This document shows positions 33,389 to 45,428 of a DNA stretch of 64,000 nt, one piece after another. The stretch lies in NCBI RefSeq assembly GCF_020283565.1, contig NC_060064.1, positions 16,326,337 through 16,390,336 of the forward strand. Direction: 5' to 3'. The translations under genes and the position numbers were made by a program. This DNA is from Trifolium pratense (lineage: Eukaryota > Streptophyta > Magnoliopsida > Fabales > Fabaceae). Below the pieces are notes generated by a model that was given only the letters and a program-made list of their open reading frames with translations, had not been told where the DNA came from and did no database searches. Every line of letters begins with the position of its first letter. The first letter of the stretch is position 1.

Positions 33389-36300
33389 TAATTGAATTTT
33401 GCAACATAAGTCTTAAATTTTGTTTCTCTATAATATCATAACGATGATAATATATAGTAATATAGTGGTGACCAACCTAGTGTAATACAGACATAATTTG
33501 GACCTACCTGTCCACAAGATGCATCTTCCTCTCCTCTTTGCCCATTCCATTGGCCCCACTCACCATTTCAAATAAATCGATTATTAGCTCCTTTTATTCT
33601 GATGATTTTATTTTGCGTCTTGCTTATGAGAAATTGAACACCAAAATGATACGAGGTAGATAGTCTAAACTCGCAATAATAAATAGATTCATGTTTTTCA
33701 ATAAAAGTAGTTCAGTTGATAACTAACTATAAGGATATTGTTAAAAGATCGAAGTTCAAACTTTAAATATTCTATTCTTGTAAGTTTAATTAATGTACTA
33801 CTGAATAAGTGTAATTCATTTGATCGCTAAAAAAACACCAATCTATAATGATCTAGGTTTGAATTTAAAATTTTACATTTTTCTATATTTTAAAAAATGT
33901 ATGAGTTTAACCATCAAAGGTTAAATTAGTACACACAAAAAATGCATAAAATTAATTATAGACAAAACCCCTTCCATTATTTCTCTTTTCTTTTACTCTA
34001 CACTTTTCAAAAATATTATATATGTGATATTTATCCAACTGTCCTCAATGTGATGTTCATCGCCATCATGCTTTGCAAACGAAAAACATTACATTTTCTC
34101 CTTTCCACTATCTTTGCACACAAATGGTCCACAACCATTTTGACTTTAAGTACAACACTTTTTTACACCGCATATCTATTCTATAGTATAATACAATATT
34201 ATATAGTTTGAGTAAAAAAAAAAAGTATGTAGCGGTAACTTGTGAAATAATTTAATGGTAGCAATGATGACTCAAGAAAACAATTAAAGGACAAAATATG
34301 CTTTTTGACACTCGTTATTTTTCCCCCTTAGAAAAAGATACTTTGTAGGGGTTTTTTCCATTACAAGTATGATCTAACAAATTTAATATGTAGTACTCCA
34401 AATATTCTATGTAGTACTCTAAGCATTAATAATAATTTATTTGTGTGTGATTTATCATGGACTACTATTATATGTAGTCAATTGTTGGAATGCTAATGAT
34501 TTGTCTCACATTGCTTTAATTTGCAAAGCTTTTTATTTTTTTTCACTCCATTCAAGAGATTTAGTATTTCCAAAGACAATATTGCATCAAGTCCAATACT
34601 CCAATAGGGTATGTTCTTACTAGCAAAAAGAGTATGATCTTAGCATGAAGGGAATGGTGGAAAGAGTTTGATAGCTCAATCATATGCACTCTTTTTTTTG
34701 GACATAACTCAATCATCAACTATTTTTTGATCTCTCAAAAAATAAAATTTTAGGTGAAGTGTAGCTGTGTAGGTATTAAATTCATTTAAATACCTTGTAA
34801 TTGACTACACTATTTTTTTTTGAACATTTTGGATTAAGAAAGTTTCACATATGAATTAAGATATATGGTATAAAAATCCAAAACATCTAAGTACCTTACA
34901 ATTGACATTGTAACTTGGTGATGGAATCAACATGTTTTCTTTCAAGGTATATGGTGTAGTCAAACTCATTTCAATAAAGAATTAAGAAAAACATTTCTCC
35001 CATTTAAAATCTTTGTATGCATGCAAGTTAATATTTCACTTTCCTAATTGGTGAATATGAATTCATGAATACTAGAAAAGCTGGCCAGTTTGAAGAGATT
35101 AGTATGATTTTATAGTTAAGTACAAAATTAATATGAACATGTGGGTCAAAGAGACTTTTTTTTTAGGTGAAAGAGGGCTTTAAAAAAGACACATCTCCCA
35201 GAAATCTAGAGCTCTTGTCTTGTGCATAAATTTGTTGTGTATTTAAAAAATAAATTGAAATGCTTCTTATGGTGGTAAAAGCAAGTCTCATAATAACCAA
35301 TTAGGATATTAATTATTATATTTTAGATTAGTATATTATAAAAACAAACCATATAGTATTCATTGAGGGAATCCTAGGATTAGGTGAGTGAGCTTTTGCA
35401 AGACAACTTTATTGTCTTCCCAAATCAATGATAATTTTAAGAAGAGGGCATTTGCAAAATTAATTCCCCATCCATGAGGGCCTTTGTCATTCACCACTTG
35501 CATGACTAACAAAACATTTACTAGGTACTGACATCCACTCCTCTCCTATCCATTTTGCTCATTTACTTTAAATACTGACACTTTATAAATATTGCATATT
35601 GAGAGAGACAGCTTCACAAAACTAAAAACCATGAAAGAAATTATTTATCCTATTTATTTGTAATAACTTTGTTATTTATCTCTTTTTTTTTTCTTTTCAC
35701 ATGAGGCTTTTATCTTTATAAACATGTATATGTTAATCATTTATTTTATTTTTCTCACACAGGTTCTTTATCATTATAAACGTTTACAGGTTAATGTTTT
35801 ATCTTATTTATTTGTAACATAATAAAAAGTTTGAAAATTGACAAATATGAAGAGTTTGAAATATTTCATTAAACCATAAATGGTGATGAACATTTATCTT
35901 GTTCATCATCTTACTCACTAATTTATAACAAATACACTCAAATAGACCTCAAAATTGTATGAATATGTGTTTGGTGTTGGGTCACAAGCGGACAACTAGG
36001 GAATGATCCATATTGGACTTAGAACAATTATACAAGTGAGTTGAACACAACTTCTTAACCCAAAACCTTAAGACATTATGTTTATGAGTCCTATCACTTA
36101 TAAAATGTTCAATCTCCACTTTTCAATCAATGTGGAATTTAACTCACCTCACACTTGCCACAACAATCTCCTCCTAAAGTGTCAGTCATTTAACTCATTA
36201 TGTTTCCTCTCAAACGAATGCTTTTCAGCCACATATACACTTATACCACCGTTGATATGCTCAATGGGACTCATCGTCTGACCACCGTTTGTCATAAAGA

Positions 36301-36604
36301 CTTTCGATACAAAGAGTTGGTCGAACTATTCATCAAACCATTTAAATCAACTAGTTAGGTTATAATGCATGCAAATACTCCAAGCCATTTAAAGAAGAGT
36401 AATAATTAAAGAGAGAAATTGACTTTTACGTAATTATCTTTAGAAAGTATTGATGACTTACTCGAGAGTTGCCAAAGTACTAGTAATTAGGGTATAATTG
36501 TAAAATATTGTATTTTTTTTAACACGCTAGTAAAATATTGTATTAAAAGTTGAATAAATCAAATATTTTAGGACACACCCAAAAACGCTTAGATAAAATC
36601 GCGC
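33389..36604. other. AT-rich intergenic DNA, no gene seen
   Basis: About 3.2 kb. The open frames at 33942-34211, 34441-34623 and 36078-36281 have no recognisable family, and their residue use is like random AT-rich DNA. No tRNA, rRNA or known miRNA hairpin was spotted by eye. Confidence 0.5.
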
Positions 36605-36620
36605 AATTTTTTTTTAACTT
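36605..36620. repeat. LINE target-site duplication, left copy
   Basis: AA followed by nine T and AACTT, identical to 40840-40855. It marks the 3' side of the minus-strand LINE. Confidence 0.9.
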
Positions 36621-36736
36621 TTTTTTTGAAAAAGCTAAAATGAGATATATATATTAATAAACAGTCTTCCCAGCACAAGGTATACTGAGAACGACTAAAA
36701 CTATTTACAAAGAGTCACGAAAAAGACCATAAAAAA

Positions 36737-37372
36737 TCAAACTAGGCCCAAACAAAGTAAAGGATCAGACCACCAACTATGGTAATTAGAGACTAAAGTC
36801 ACACTCGTCGTCTTCAACCACCTATAGGAAAATAGCTTGATCTTATCCAATAATTGATGAGAAGTACTTGTTGAACCGCCAAATAATCTATGATTTCTTT
36901 CTGTCCAAATAACCCAAACACAGGCGAGCCAAATCAACTGCATAAAAGACCGTCGAGCACGGGAACCACCTGCTGAAGAAGTGAACTGGACAAAATGATC
37001 ACCCAAAGTAGTGTAAGCCACCATAGGGACGCCAATCCACAACCGAACTAATGCCCAGAGAGAACCGAAAATGTCGCATGAGAGGAACAAGTGATGAGCC
37101 GACTCCACCCCTCCACAACCAGAAACACAAGAAGTAGCTGTAGACGATAAGATGCCACGGGAAACCAGATTGACTTTGGTAGGCAACCTATCCCGCAATA
37201 AACGCCAAACTAAAATAGACACCTTCAAGGGTACCTGCTTGTGCCAAACAAGATCATAACAAGCATCAAAAGTAACTGAATCCAGAGAAGTCAAAAGCTG
37301 ATATGCATCACGAACAGAGTAACCATGATCAGGATCAAATAACCAAAGCCACCTATCTGGAAGATGAGCCTG
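36737..37372 (-). pseudogene. LINE ORF2 C-terminal part (zf-RVT region), out of frame
   Basis: The minus-strand frame reads WLWLFDPDHGYSVRDAYQLL, then VWHKQVPLKVSILVWRLLRD RLPTKVNL and CVSGCGGVESAHHLFLSC. This is the zinc-binding zf-RVT segment that ends plant L1-type ORF2 proteins. It lies in a different frame from the main ORF2. The stretch that normally links the RT to this domain (about 200 or more residues, GG-x-G-V-R region) is missing. The breakpoint is close to 37365-37375. It ends with a stop at 36737. Confidence 0.85.
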
Positions 37373-39830
37373 AGGGAGCTTTGAAGAAGGAAAGAGCATA
37401 GACAGGTAGAGAGGTTAAGACAGACTTAAGCAGTACCAGACGTCCACCAAAAGAAAGAAAGCGGCTCTTCCACCCAGATAATCTATTCTTTATACGAGCA
37501 ATCACCGGATCCCAAAAAGCCAAGCGCGTCGGATCGCCACCAATAGGAAGACCCAGGTAAAGGAAAGGCACCCTTCCCACTTTACAACAAAGAGCAGACG
37601 CAGCCTCATGTAACCAAGACGTAGGGATGTTCACCCCAACCAAAATACTTTTAGAAAAATTAACCTTCAACCCTGACAGGGACTCAAACAACACCAGAAC
37701 AGCCTGCAAAGCACGAACATTCGCCCAACTTTTGGTCCCAATAAGCAACGTATCATCGGCAAACTGAAGATGGGACACAGAAACAGGATTTTGACCGCCA
37801 ACACTATACCCAGTAAACAAGTTACGCTCCACCACTGCCTTCATCAACACATTCAAGCCTTCTGCAGCCAACAAAAAGAGAAAAGGGGAAAGTGGATCCC
37901 CTTGCCTGAGACCCCTCTCAAGAGGGAACTCATCAGTAGGACTACCATTGACTAAAACAGACGTTGTTGCCGTACAAATACACTCTTTGATCCATTTCCT
38001 CCAAAGAGACGGAAAGGACATTCTCCCCATCACGTCATCCAAGTAACCCCAATCCACTGAATCATACGCTTTCTCGAAATCAACTTTAAATAACAACAGC
38101 TCCTTTTTAGTCTTACGAGCTTCATCCACCACCTCATTCGCAACCAGAATACCATCAAGAATCTGGCGATCCTTCACAAACGCAGATTGGGACTCAGAAA
38201 TAACACTACCAATCACCTGACGCAGCCTATTAGCTAGCACCTTAGCCAGGATCTTGTAAAGACTTCCCACCAACGAGATAGGCCTAAAGTCATTCAGACG
38301 CTGAGGACTTTCCACCTTAGGAATCAAGGCAATGAAAGTAGAATTTAAGCCTTTAGTCAACTTTCCATTCCTATGAAACTCCGAGATAAAGCGCATCACA
38401 TCTCCCTGAAGCTCTGCCCAAAAACTCTTGATAAAACCAAAATTTACCCCATCAGGACCAGGACTTTTAAAACTGTCACAGTCCCACACCGCAGCCTTGA
38501 CTTCCGCGGCAGAAAAAGGCTTTGTCAGACTACCACCCTCCATCGGACTCAATCTGTTAAAAGTAAGATTGTCAACCACTGGCCGGTCCACACTAATGGC
38601 CTTAAAATGAGACGCGAAATGTGAGGTCACAGCCTGACGAATAGGATGCACACCCTCCACAGTAACCCCCTCCACTTGGATAGAAGAAAAAGAGTTCCTC
38701 CTACGTCGACTCGCAAGAACCGAATGAAAATATTTTGAATTCGCATCTCCTTCCTTAAACCACTTCGACCGGGACTGTTGCCAACAAATACTAGCGTTCA
38801 AACGCGAAAGCGATTGAATGTTCGATGTAATCCCATGTAATTCCTCAAGCTCAGTGGCTAAAAGATCCTCCTCTTCCCCCTTGGTATCCAAAGCAGATAA
38901 CCGGTTCTTTAGAGAGTCGATCCTGCTAGGCAAGTTTTGAGCATGAGTCGCATGCCAATCCTTCAAAGCAGATTTAATCAATTTAAACTTCTCTTTGAGG
39001 ACATAGCCCCCCCAGCCGTCAACCTGCAAGGAATTCAACTTATCTCTCACAAAAGAGGTGTAACCAGGAATATCTGACCAGCATTTGAGCATCCTTGCGG
39101 GGCGAGGTCCCCAATCTTCCTCATTTGCAGACAGGATCAAGGGACAGTGATCTGATAAACCCCGCATTTGAGCCACCTGCGCACAATTGGGCCAAGCCAT
39201 ACACCACTCCTCAGAAAGTAAGAACCTATCAAGGCGGCTCATCGTCGAACCATCCCCTTTATACCAAGTAAACTTACGGCCACCCAAAGGCAGATCGATC
39301 AAAGAATTATCATCAATGAAACGCTGAAAAGGAATATGATCCAGAGAACTATGCCCTACCCGAGTGGACCGTCTTTCCTCCACACTCTTCACAGCATTAA
39401 AGTCCCCACAAACACACACTCTCTTTCCATCCAGCAGTTGAATCCGATTATATAAAGAGTCCCACAGCCGTTGCTTCGCACTATTATCACAGGGCGCGTA
39501 AACGTTTGCGATGTAAAATTCCTCGTCATTTTTTAAGAAGCGACCATGACTCCACAACACATGCTCATAACTTACAGACGACCACATCTCTACCTCCGCC
39601 GAGTCCCAAATAGTTAGCAAGCCCCCTGACGCCCCCACTGAAGGACGAAAAGAAAAATCATGGGGTGAAGACCCCCATAAAGCCCCACTAAGAGAAGTAT
39701 CACACACTTGTAGTTTAGTTTCCTGAAGACAAACAATAAAAGGATTTTGAACCCTCACCAACTTTCCTACCTCTTTCCGCTTCTCAACCCCCCCCCCAAG
39801 ACCCCTTATATTCCAAGAAACAATCTTCAT
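37353..39830 (-). pseudogene. LINE ORF2: AP endonuclease plus reverse transcriptase, truncated
   Basis: 825-residue open frame. N-terminal exonuclease/endonuclease domain: start MKIVSWNIRGLGG, QETKL, GDFNAV and SDHCPL motifs. Reverse transcriptase: FKVDFEKAYDSVDW, GLRQGDPLSPFLFLL and the catalytic FADD in HLQFADDTLL. The frame runs out at FFKAPSG followed by a few foreign residues and a stop, where the internal deletion shifts it. The ATG overlaps the ORF1 stop as ATGA (39827-39830), suggesting coupled or reinitiated translation in the parent element. Confidence 0.9.
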
Positions 39831-40839
39831 TGAAGGCTCTTACACCCCTTCGTCCTCGAATCACCCCCTGAGGTCTTACCCTTACTTGCCCGAGATAACA
39901 CACTGAACATATTCGAGTTAACACTATTAAACTTAACCCCTATAGCTTTCCCAATACCCCAAACATCTTCCACAGCCATCCGATTATTGCCCTGCATTAC
40001 CACCCAATTTTCCCAGTCATTGTTAACAGAGGCCGACGACTGATTCTCCTCGGAGGACACTTGATGAACCACCTCACAAGACCGGTCGACTCTTAGCACT
40101 CCTTGACGTTTTCGCACGTTTTTCTTTAAAGCCTTCAACGCCTCTTTACGATCATTACCAGGCATCCTAGCAACCTTTTTGAGAGTGTGTAGCGAATGGC
40201 GAGGCTTGCCTCCTCCGTGTCTCTTCTTGAGAGGTTTTCGCGCATCCCTAAGATTACCATCTCCACGAGACTTTCTTGCCTTAAAATTCTTCCTAGTAGA
40301 AAAAATAACCCCTGCATCCCCATGATTGTGATCATGCAGCCAATCCAGGCTCCAGGGTCCTGCCATCACCGATCTACTAACACCTGGGGGACAAGACTTA
40401 GATTGTTTGTTGCAAAACGGGTTCCTAACCCGAGCCAACGACCTGTCGTCCAAATGCTTAGACCCCTCAAGAGCTTTACCACTCCCTACATCTGACCCCT
40501 GAGAAGGATCACCAAACTCCTTGTCGACACAGACAGACACATGAGCCGCCTTCCCAACAGTTGCATCCTCAGCTAGCACGGCCCGGGGGCTGATATGTCC
40601 CTGATGATGAGAGGTTTCCAATTCCAAGCCTTCTTCAAAAAGAGGATTCTTGTACTCGGAACGCTCTCCGGTTGATTTCAACTTAACAGCATAACATTCA
40701 TCTTCCTCAAGCTCATTCACATAATTATCAAACAACAAGTCGACATTGTGACTGGCTTCCTGATCACCTATCCTTGTTTCGATGTCAGAATTAGATGCTT
40801 CCTGATTACCTACCCCACATGAGACATAATTATTCACAT
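39827..40839 (-). pseudogene. LINE ORF1, C-terminal portion
   Basis: Open frame immediately upstream of and overlapping ORF2. It contains Lys/Arg-rich stretches (RDARKPLKKRHGGGKPRHSL) and ends with DVWGIGKAIGVKFNSVNS, a pattern I recall from plant LINE ORF1 C-termini. The expected N-terminal RNA-binding region and CCHC knuckle are absent because the element is truncated at 40839. The open frame continues into the flank to about 40891, but that part is host DNA beyond the target duplication, and no ATG begins it. Confidence 0.75.
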
Positions 40840-40855
40840 AATTTTTTTTTAACTT
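40840..40855. repeat. LINE target-site duplication, right copy
   Basis: Identical to 36605-36620. It fixes the 5' truncation point of the element at 40839. Confidence 0.9.
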
Positions 40856-41271
40856 AACCAAGATTTTGGATTCGATTCTTGTCTTGGGCAAACAACAACA
40901 TTAGAGAGAGTTTGCCGCACATTTAAATTCCACAATGTTCGAAAAATTAGTCTCTGCAATTGCGTGCAGATGATACCTGATTTTCGGTTAAAAAATATAT
41001 TTTAGGACACATTTTTTCCTTTTGCATCATGAGTAAATTTTTTGAAAATTAGCATATAATTTTTGTTCACAAATTGATGGCGCCCAATGCAGTAGTATTA
41101 TTATGCTTATGCTCCAAAACAAAACACAAATACAAACACATTGTGTTGTTGTATACCCCACATGAGTCAGAAAGACAGGAGATTTATGCAGCTTTCATTC
41201 ACTGCCCATTTCTCGTGAAAGCCCTCTACATGGGATTGTAGTGCCCACTATTTCCTTCCCATCTCCTCAAA

Positions 41272-41276
<5 letters not shown>
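40856..41276. other. Intergenic DNA upstream of the PXC3-like gene
   Basis: No coding frame recognised. It probably contains distal promoter sequence of the PXC3-like gene. Confidence 0.45.

Positions 41277-41359
<83 letters not shown>
41277..41359. repeat. Compound microsatellite (CT)33(GT)8
   Basis: Sixty-six bases of CT repeats pass directly into about eight GT repeats. It lies roughly 515-600 bp upstream of the PXC3-like ATG, in the promoter or 5' leader. CT/GA tracts are common near plant gene starts and can bind BPC-type GAGA factors (general knowledge; no binding shown). Confidence 0.95.
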
Positions 41360-41360
<1 letters not shown>

Positions 41361-41518
41361 CACAACAAAACACCTGATCCGTGAACCACTGTACTACTAC
41401 TAAAAATCATTGTACTATTCACTCTCATTTCATCCCTGAAGAAGGAACATGTTTTCATCTGCATAATCAATCACTTTCTCCGTTGCTTCTTCAGTTCTAT
41501 CTCCTCTTCTGTTACAGA

Positions 41519-41703
41519 GTATGCAACTCTCACTCTTCATAAAGCAACCCCTTTTGTTTTTTTTAATATTTTTGTTTCTGCTTTTTCTGAAAGTGAAAAC
41601 TTTTTATTAAAAAAATGATATTTTTATTATAATTTTATACAAATCACAAATGGGTATTCTTCAAAATGTTGATTTTGATATTGGGTTGTTTGTTCCATTT
41701 CAG
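41519..41703 (+). other. Possible 5'-UTR intron of the PXC3-like gene
   Basis: gttacaga|gtatgcaactct could be a donor, and tgttccatttcag|ggctaaaag a good acceptor. Intervening DNA is T-rich. Transcript evidence would be needed, so this is inference from splice consensus only. Confidence 0.4.
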
Positions 41704-41873
41704 GGCTAAAAGATTCTAAAGTTTTTTCCCTTGAAGAAGTGATGGATGTAGCAAAGTTGTTTCAAATCCTCACATTTGTGAAATAAAGGAAAAAGGGTGA
41801 AGGAAAGTTTGATTTTTTGAGTGAAAAGAACAAGAAAAAAAATTGTTGGTTTTGTGGTACATAGTGTATAGTG

Positions 41874-44624
41874 ATGGAAATTCTGTTCTTGTTGCATATT
41901 GTGTTAGGTTGGTATCTTTCAAATGTTGAGTTTGTAGGTGCTGAGTTACAGGACCAAGCTATAATACATGCAATCAATCAAGAGCTTAAAGTTCCTGAAT
42001 GGAGTGATGCAAACATTTCAGGTTACTGTTCTTGGCAAGGGGTTTCATGTGACAATCATTCAATGGTGGAGAAGCTTGATCTTTCTCACAGGAACCTTAG
42101 AGGTAATGTGACTTTAATGTCTGAACTCAAAAGTTTGAAGTTACTTGACCTTTCAAATAATAATTTTGGTGGATTTATTCCTCTTGCTTTTGGAACTTTA
42201 TCTGAGCTTGAAGTTCTAGATTTGTCTTCTAATAAGTTTGAAGGTTCAATTCCATCACAGTTTAGTGGTCTCAAAAGCTTAAAATCATTAAACCTTTCTA
42301 ATAATTTGCTTGTTGGTGAGTTTCCAATTGAACTTCATGGCTTAAAGAAATTGCAGGATTTGCAACTTTCTAGTAATCAATTGAGTGGTTTTATACCTTC
42401 TTGGGTGGGGAATTTAACCAATTTGAGAGTTTTTTCGGCTTATGAGAACCGTTTAGATGGTAGAATTCCAGATAATCTAGGCTTGATTCCTGAACTTAAA
42501 ATACTTAACCTGCATTCTAACCAGCTTGAAGGTCCAATACCATCAAGCATTTTCGCTTCGGGAAAGCTAGAAGTTCTGGTTCTCACACAGAATAATTTTA
42601 GTGGTGATCTACCCGAGGAAATTGGGAACTGTCGTGCCCTTTCAAGCATTAGAATTGGAAACAACCATCTTGTAGGTAGCATTCCTAAGACCATTGGAAA
42701 TCTTAGTAGCCTAACATACTTTGAAGCCGATAATAATAATCTTTCTGGTGAGTTAGTGTCAGAGTTTGCTCGGTGTTCTAACCTCACCCTCTTGAATTTA
42801 GCTTCAAATGGATTTTCCGGGACTATTCCACAGGAGTTTGGACAACTTATGAACCTTCAGGAATTAATTTTGTCTGGAAATAGCCTATTTGGTGATATTC
42901 CAAAACCAATTCTCAGTTGCAAAAGTCTCAACAAGCTTGATATTAGCAACAACAGATTCAACGGGACAATACCAAATGAAATCTGCAACATTTCTCGGCT
43001 GCAGTACTTGCTATTGAATCTGAATTCCATAAGAGGAGAGATCCCTCATGAAATTGGAAGTTGTACAAAACTTCTTGAGTTGCAATTGGGGAGTAACTAT
43101 TTGACTGGAACTATTCCTCCCGAGATCGGCCGCATCAGGAACTTACAGATAGCTTTAAATTTGAGCTTCAATCATCTCCATGGATCACTGCCACCAGAAT
43201 TCGGAAAACTCGATAAACTTGTTTCTCTCGATGTTTCAAACAACCGGCTATCAGGTAATATCCCAGCTGAGCTTAGGGGAATGTTGAGCTTGATAGAGGT
43301 GAATTTCTCGAATAATCTGTTTGAAGGCCCTGTACCAACATTCATTCCATTCCAGAAAAGTCCTACTTCGAGTTTTTTAGGCAATTTAGGGCTTTGTGGA
43401 GATCCATTGAACTCTTCATGTGGAGATATTAATGATGATCAGAGTAGTTACCATCACAAGGTTTCTTACAGAATCATACTGGCCGTAATTGGTTCTGGTT
43501 TGGCAGTTTTTGTGTCGGTAACGATAGTTGTCATGCTGTTTATGATCAGAGAGAGGCAAGAAAAAGCAGCCAAAGAGGCTGCCGGTATTGTTGATGATCC
43601 AACCAATGACAAACCAACTATAATAGCAGGGACTGTTTTTGTCGATAATCTAAAACAAGCAGTAGACCTTGAAGCCGTTGTTAACGCAACAATGAAAGAC
43701 TCAAATAAGATCAGCAGCGGAACATTCAGCTCAGTTTACAAAGCAACCATGCCTTCTGGTGTGGTCTTATCAGTTAGGAGACTGAAATCTGTGGACAAGA
43801 CAATAATCCACCATCAGAACAAGATGATTCGAGAACTTGAAAGGCTAAGCAAAGTTTGTCACGATAATCTTGTGCGACCTATTGGTTATGTCATTTACGA
43901 AGATGTTGCTCTTCTCTTGCATAATTATTTTCCTAACGGAACATTATCTCAGCTTCTTCATGAATCTACCAAGCAACCTGAATATCAGCCTGATTGGCCA
44001 GCTAGGCTATCCATTGCCATCGGTGTCGCAGAAGGTTTGGCTTTCCTTCATCATGTCGCAATTATCCATCTTGACATTTCTTCTGGAAATGTTCTTTTGG
44101 ATGCAAATTTCAAGCCTTTGGTTGGAGAGATTGAGATTTCAAAACTTTTGGATCCAACCAGAGGCACCGGAAGTATTAGTGCAGTTGCTGGTTCCTTCGG
44201 TTACATACCACCAGGTATACTATTTTCTGACATGCAATTCTTCCATTTAATTTTCATATTTGTGTTTTGTATATGTTGTATGATACTTTTCTTTTGTAAT
44301 GCAGAATATGCATACACCATGCAAGTGACAGCACCAGGAAATGTTTACAGCTATGGTGTTGTTTTGCTGGAAATCCTTACATCTCGACAACCTGTTGAAG
44401 AAGATTTTGGCGAAGGTGTAGATTTGGTGAAATGGGTTCATAGCGCTCCTGTTAGAGGGGAAACTCCGGAGCAGATACTTGATGCAAGACTTAGCACAGT
44501 TTCCTTTGGTTGGAGGAAAGAAATGCTTGCTGCTCTAAAGGTTGCGTTGCTTTGCACCGACAACACACCAGCCAAACGACCGAAAATGAAGAATGTTGTA
44601 GAAATGCTACGGGAAATCAAGTAA
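41874..44624 (+). CDS. PXC3: LRR receptor-like pseudokinase, PXC3 orthologue
   Basis: Two exons (41874-44214 and 44305-44624, GT-AG) give 886 aa. Signal peptide MEILFLLHIVLGWYLSNV; about 18-20 plant LRRs (xxLxxLxLxxNxLxGxIP) from about 60 to 500; a transmembrane span about 534-560 (ILAVIGSGLAVFVSVTIVVM); then a kinase-like domain from about 605. It matches Arabidopsis At2g41820/PXC3 (about 890 aa), a subfamily XI-like LRR-RLK named for co-expression with the vascular receptor PXY. Catalytic residues are missing: the VAIK lysine position is Arg (R635, in SVRRLK), HRD is HLD (732-734) and DFG is GEI (751-753). It is therefore predicted to be a pseudokinase that signals through partners at the plasma membrane. 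The ATG at 41874 is preceded by GTG, and the family starts here. The 90-nt intron lies in frame with no stop. Confidence 0.95.
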   Translation: MEILFLLHIVLGWYLSNVEFVGAELQDQAIIHAINQELKVPEWSDANISGYCSWQGVSCDNHSMVEKLDLSHRNLRGNVTLMSELKSLKLLDLSNNNFGGFIPLAFGTLSELEVLDLSSNKFEGSIPSQFSGLKSLKSLNLSNNLLVGEFPIELHGLKKLQDLQLSSNQLSGFIPSWVGNLTNLRVFSAYENRLDGRIPDNLGLIPELKILNLHSNQLEGPIPSSIFASGKLEVLVLTQNNFSGDLPEEIGNCRALSSIRIGNNHLVGSIPKTIGNLSSLTYFEADNNNLSGELVSEFARCSNLTLLNLASNGFSGTIPQEFGQLMNLQELILSGNSLFGDIPKPILSCKSLNKLDISNNRFNGTIPNEICNISRLQYLLLNLNSIRGEIPHEIGSCTKLLELQLGSNYLTGTIPPEIGRIRNLQIALNLSFNHLHGSLPPEFGKLDKLVSLDVSNNRLSGNIPAELRGMLSLIEVNFSNNLFEGPVPTFIPFQKSPTSSFLGNLGLCGDPLNSSCGDINDDQSSYHHKVSYRIILAVIGSGLAVFVSVTIVVMLFMIRERQEKAAKEAAGIVDDPTNDKPTIIAGTVFVDNLKQAVDLEAVVNATMKDSNKISSGTFSSVYKATMPSGVVLSVRRLKSVDKTIIHHQNKMIRELERLSKVCHDNLVRPIGYVIYEDVALLLHNYFPNGTLSQLLHESTKQPEYQPDWPARLSIAIGVAEGLAFLHHVAIIHLDISSGNVLLDANFKPLVGEIEISKLLDPTRGTGSISAVAGSFGYIPPGILFSDMQFFHLIFIFVFCICCMILFFCNAEYAYTMQVTAPGNVYSYGVVLLEILTSRQPVEEDFGEGVDLVKWVHSAPVRGETPEQILDARLSTVSFGWRKEMLAALKVALLCTDNTPAKRPKMKNVVEMLREIK

Positions 44625-45428
44625 AAAACGAGGGACTCAAGCCATCAAGATTTGAAGTATGTGAACCTGTCATGCAATGGATACTGAAGAACTGATATGT
44701 ATTACAAGTTACAACTATAAATAGTAGTCTTGTATCAAGAATTATGTTACATGGTACGAAGGTGTTGTAACAAGTAAAATCAAGGCTATATAGGAATTGA
44801 TTGATCTTCACCATTCTAGTAGTTTGTCCAAATGATTAGTCATGAAAATCAATTTGAGTTGGACACTATATTATTATTATTAGGTTCTTATTGAGTACAT
44901 GCATGCAAGGAAAGACACTGATACAGGATATTTATATCAGTTCTTATTGATCAGTATGAGCTTGTCCTCAGTTTCCATGATGTATTTTAATTTATATGGG
45001 ACATGCATTCAGATGTCAATTAGTGTGCATTGAAATTGAAATTTCTAGTTCATTTTTATTGTGGTTGTAGACTATACATGATGTGTCTGTCATGTTTATT
45101 TTACTGGATATATAAGTTACTTTTTAGACACAGTAGCACATTTCAACAATTTTCATTGCCTTAAAACAAGAGAGGATACTATTACCTCTAGTTTTTAAGG
45201 AAGTTATAAAAATATAAAATATTAAAGGATTTTTTTTGGATACCATGTAAGCAAAATTAATAATAAAAAAAAATAGTTCGCTTCAAAATAATTAAATATG
45301 AAAAATAACATGATATTAAATGATTGAATGATGGATAGCAAAACTTGAGTATCGGAGTGTTCACTTACTTTAAAGTGGAGTACAAATGAAAATCAGCGAT
45401 GAACACAAAAGTGCGAAGCACAATATCA

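Larger units (their letters stand above)
36621..40839 (-). mobile_element. L1-type LINE, 5'-truncated and internally deleted, with 16-bp target duplication
   Basis: A perfect 16-bp duplication (aattttttttt plus aactt) flanks the element at 36605-36620 and 40840-40855. On the minus strand it holds the C-terminal part of ORF1, then ORF2 (endonuclease and reverse transcriptase), then a 3' region ending in a short poly-A (poly-T at 36621-36627). ORF1 lacks its N-terminal part, so the element is 5'-truncated, as is usual for LINEs. ORF2 is split by an internal deletion. The perfect duplication and long open frames suggest fairly recent insertion, but the copy cannot be autonomous. Confidence 0.92.

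Noticed and set aside
41267..41470. Minus-strand frame with an ER-repeat tail
   Set aside because: Generated by the (CT)n microsatellite.
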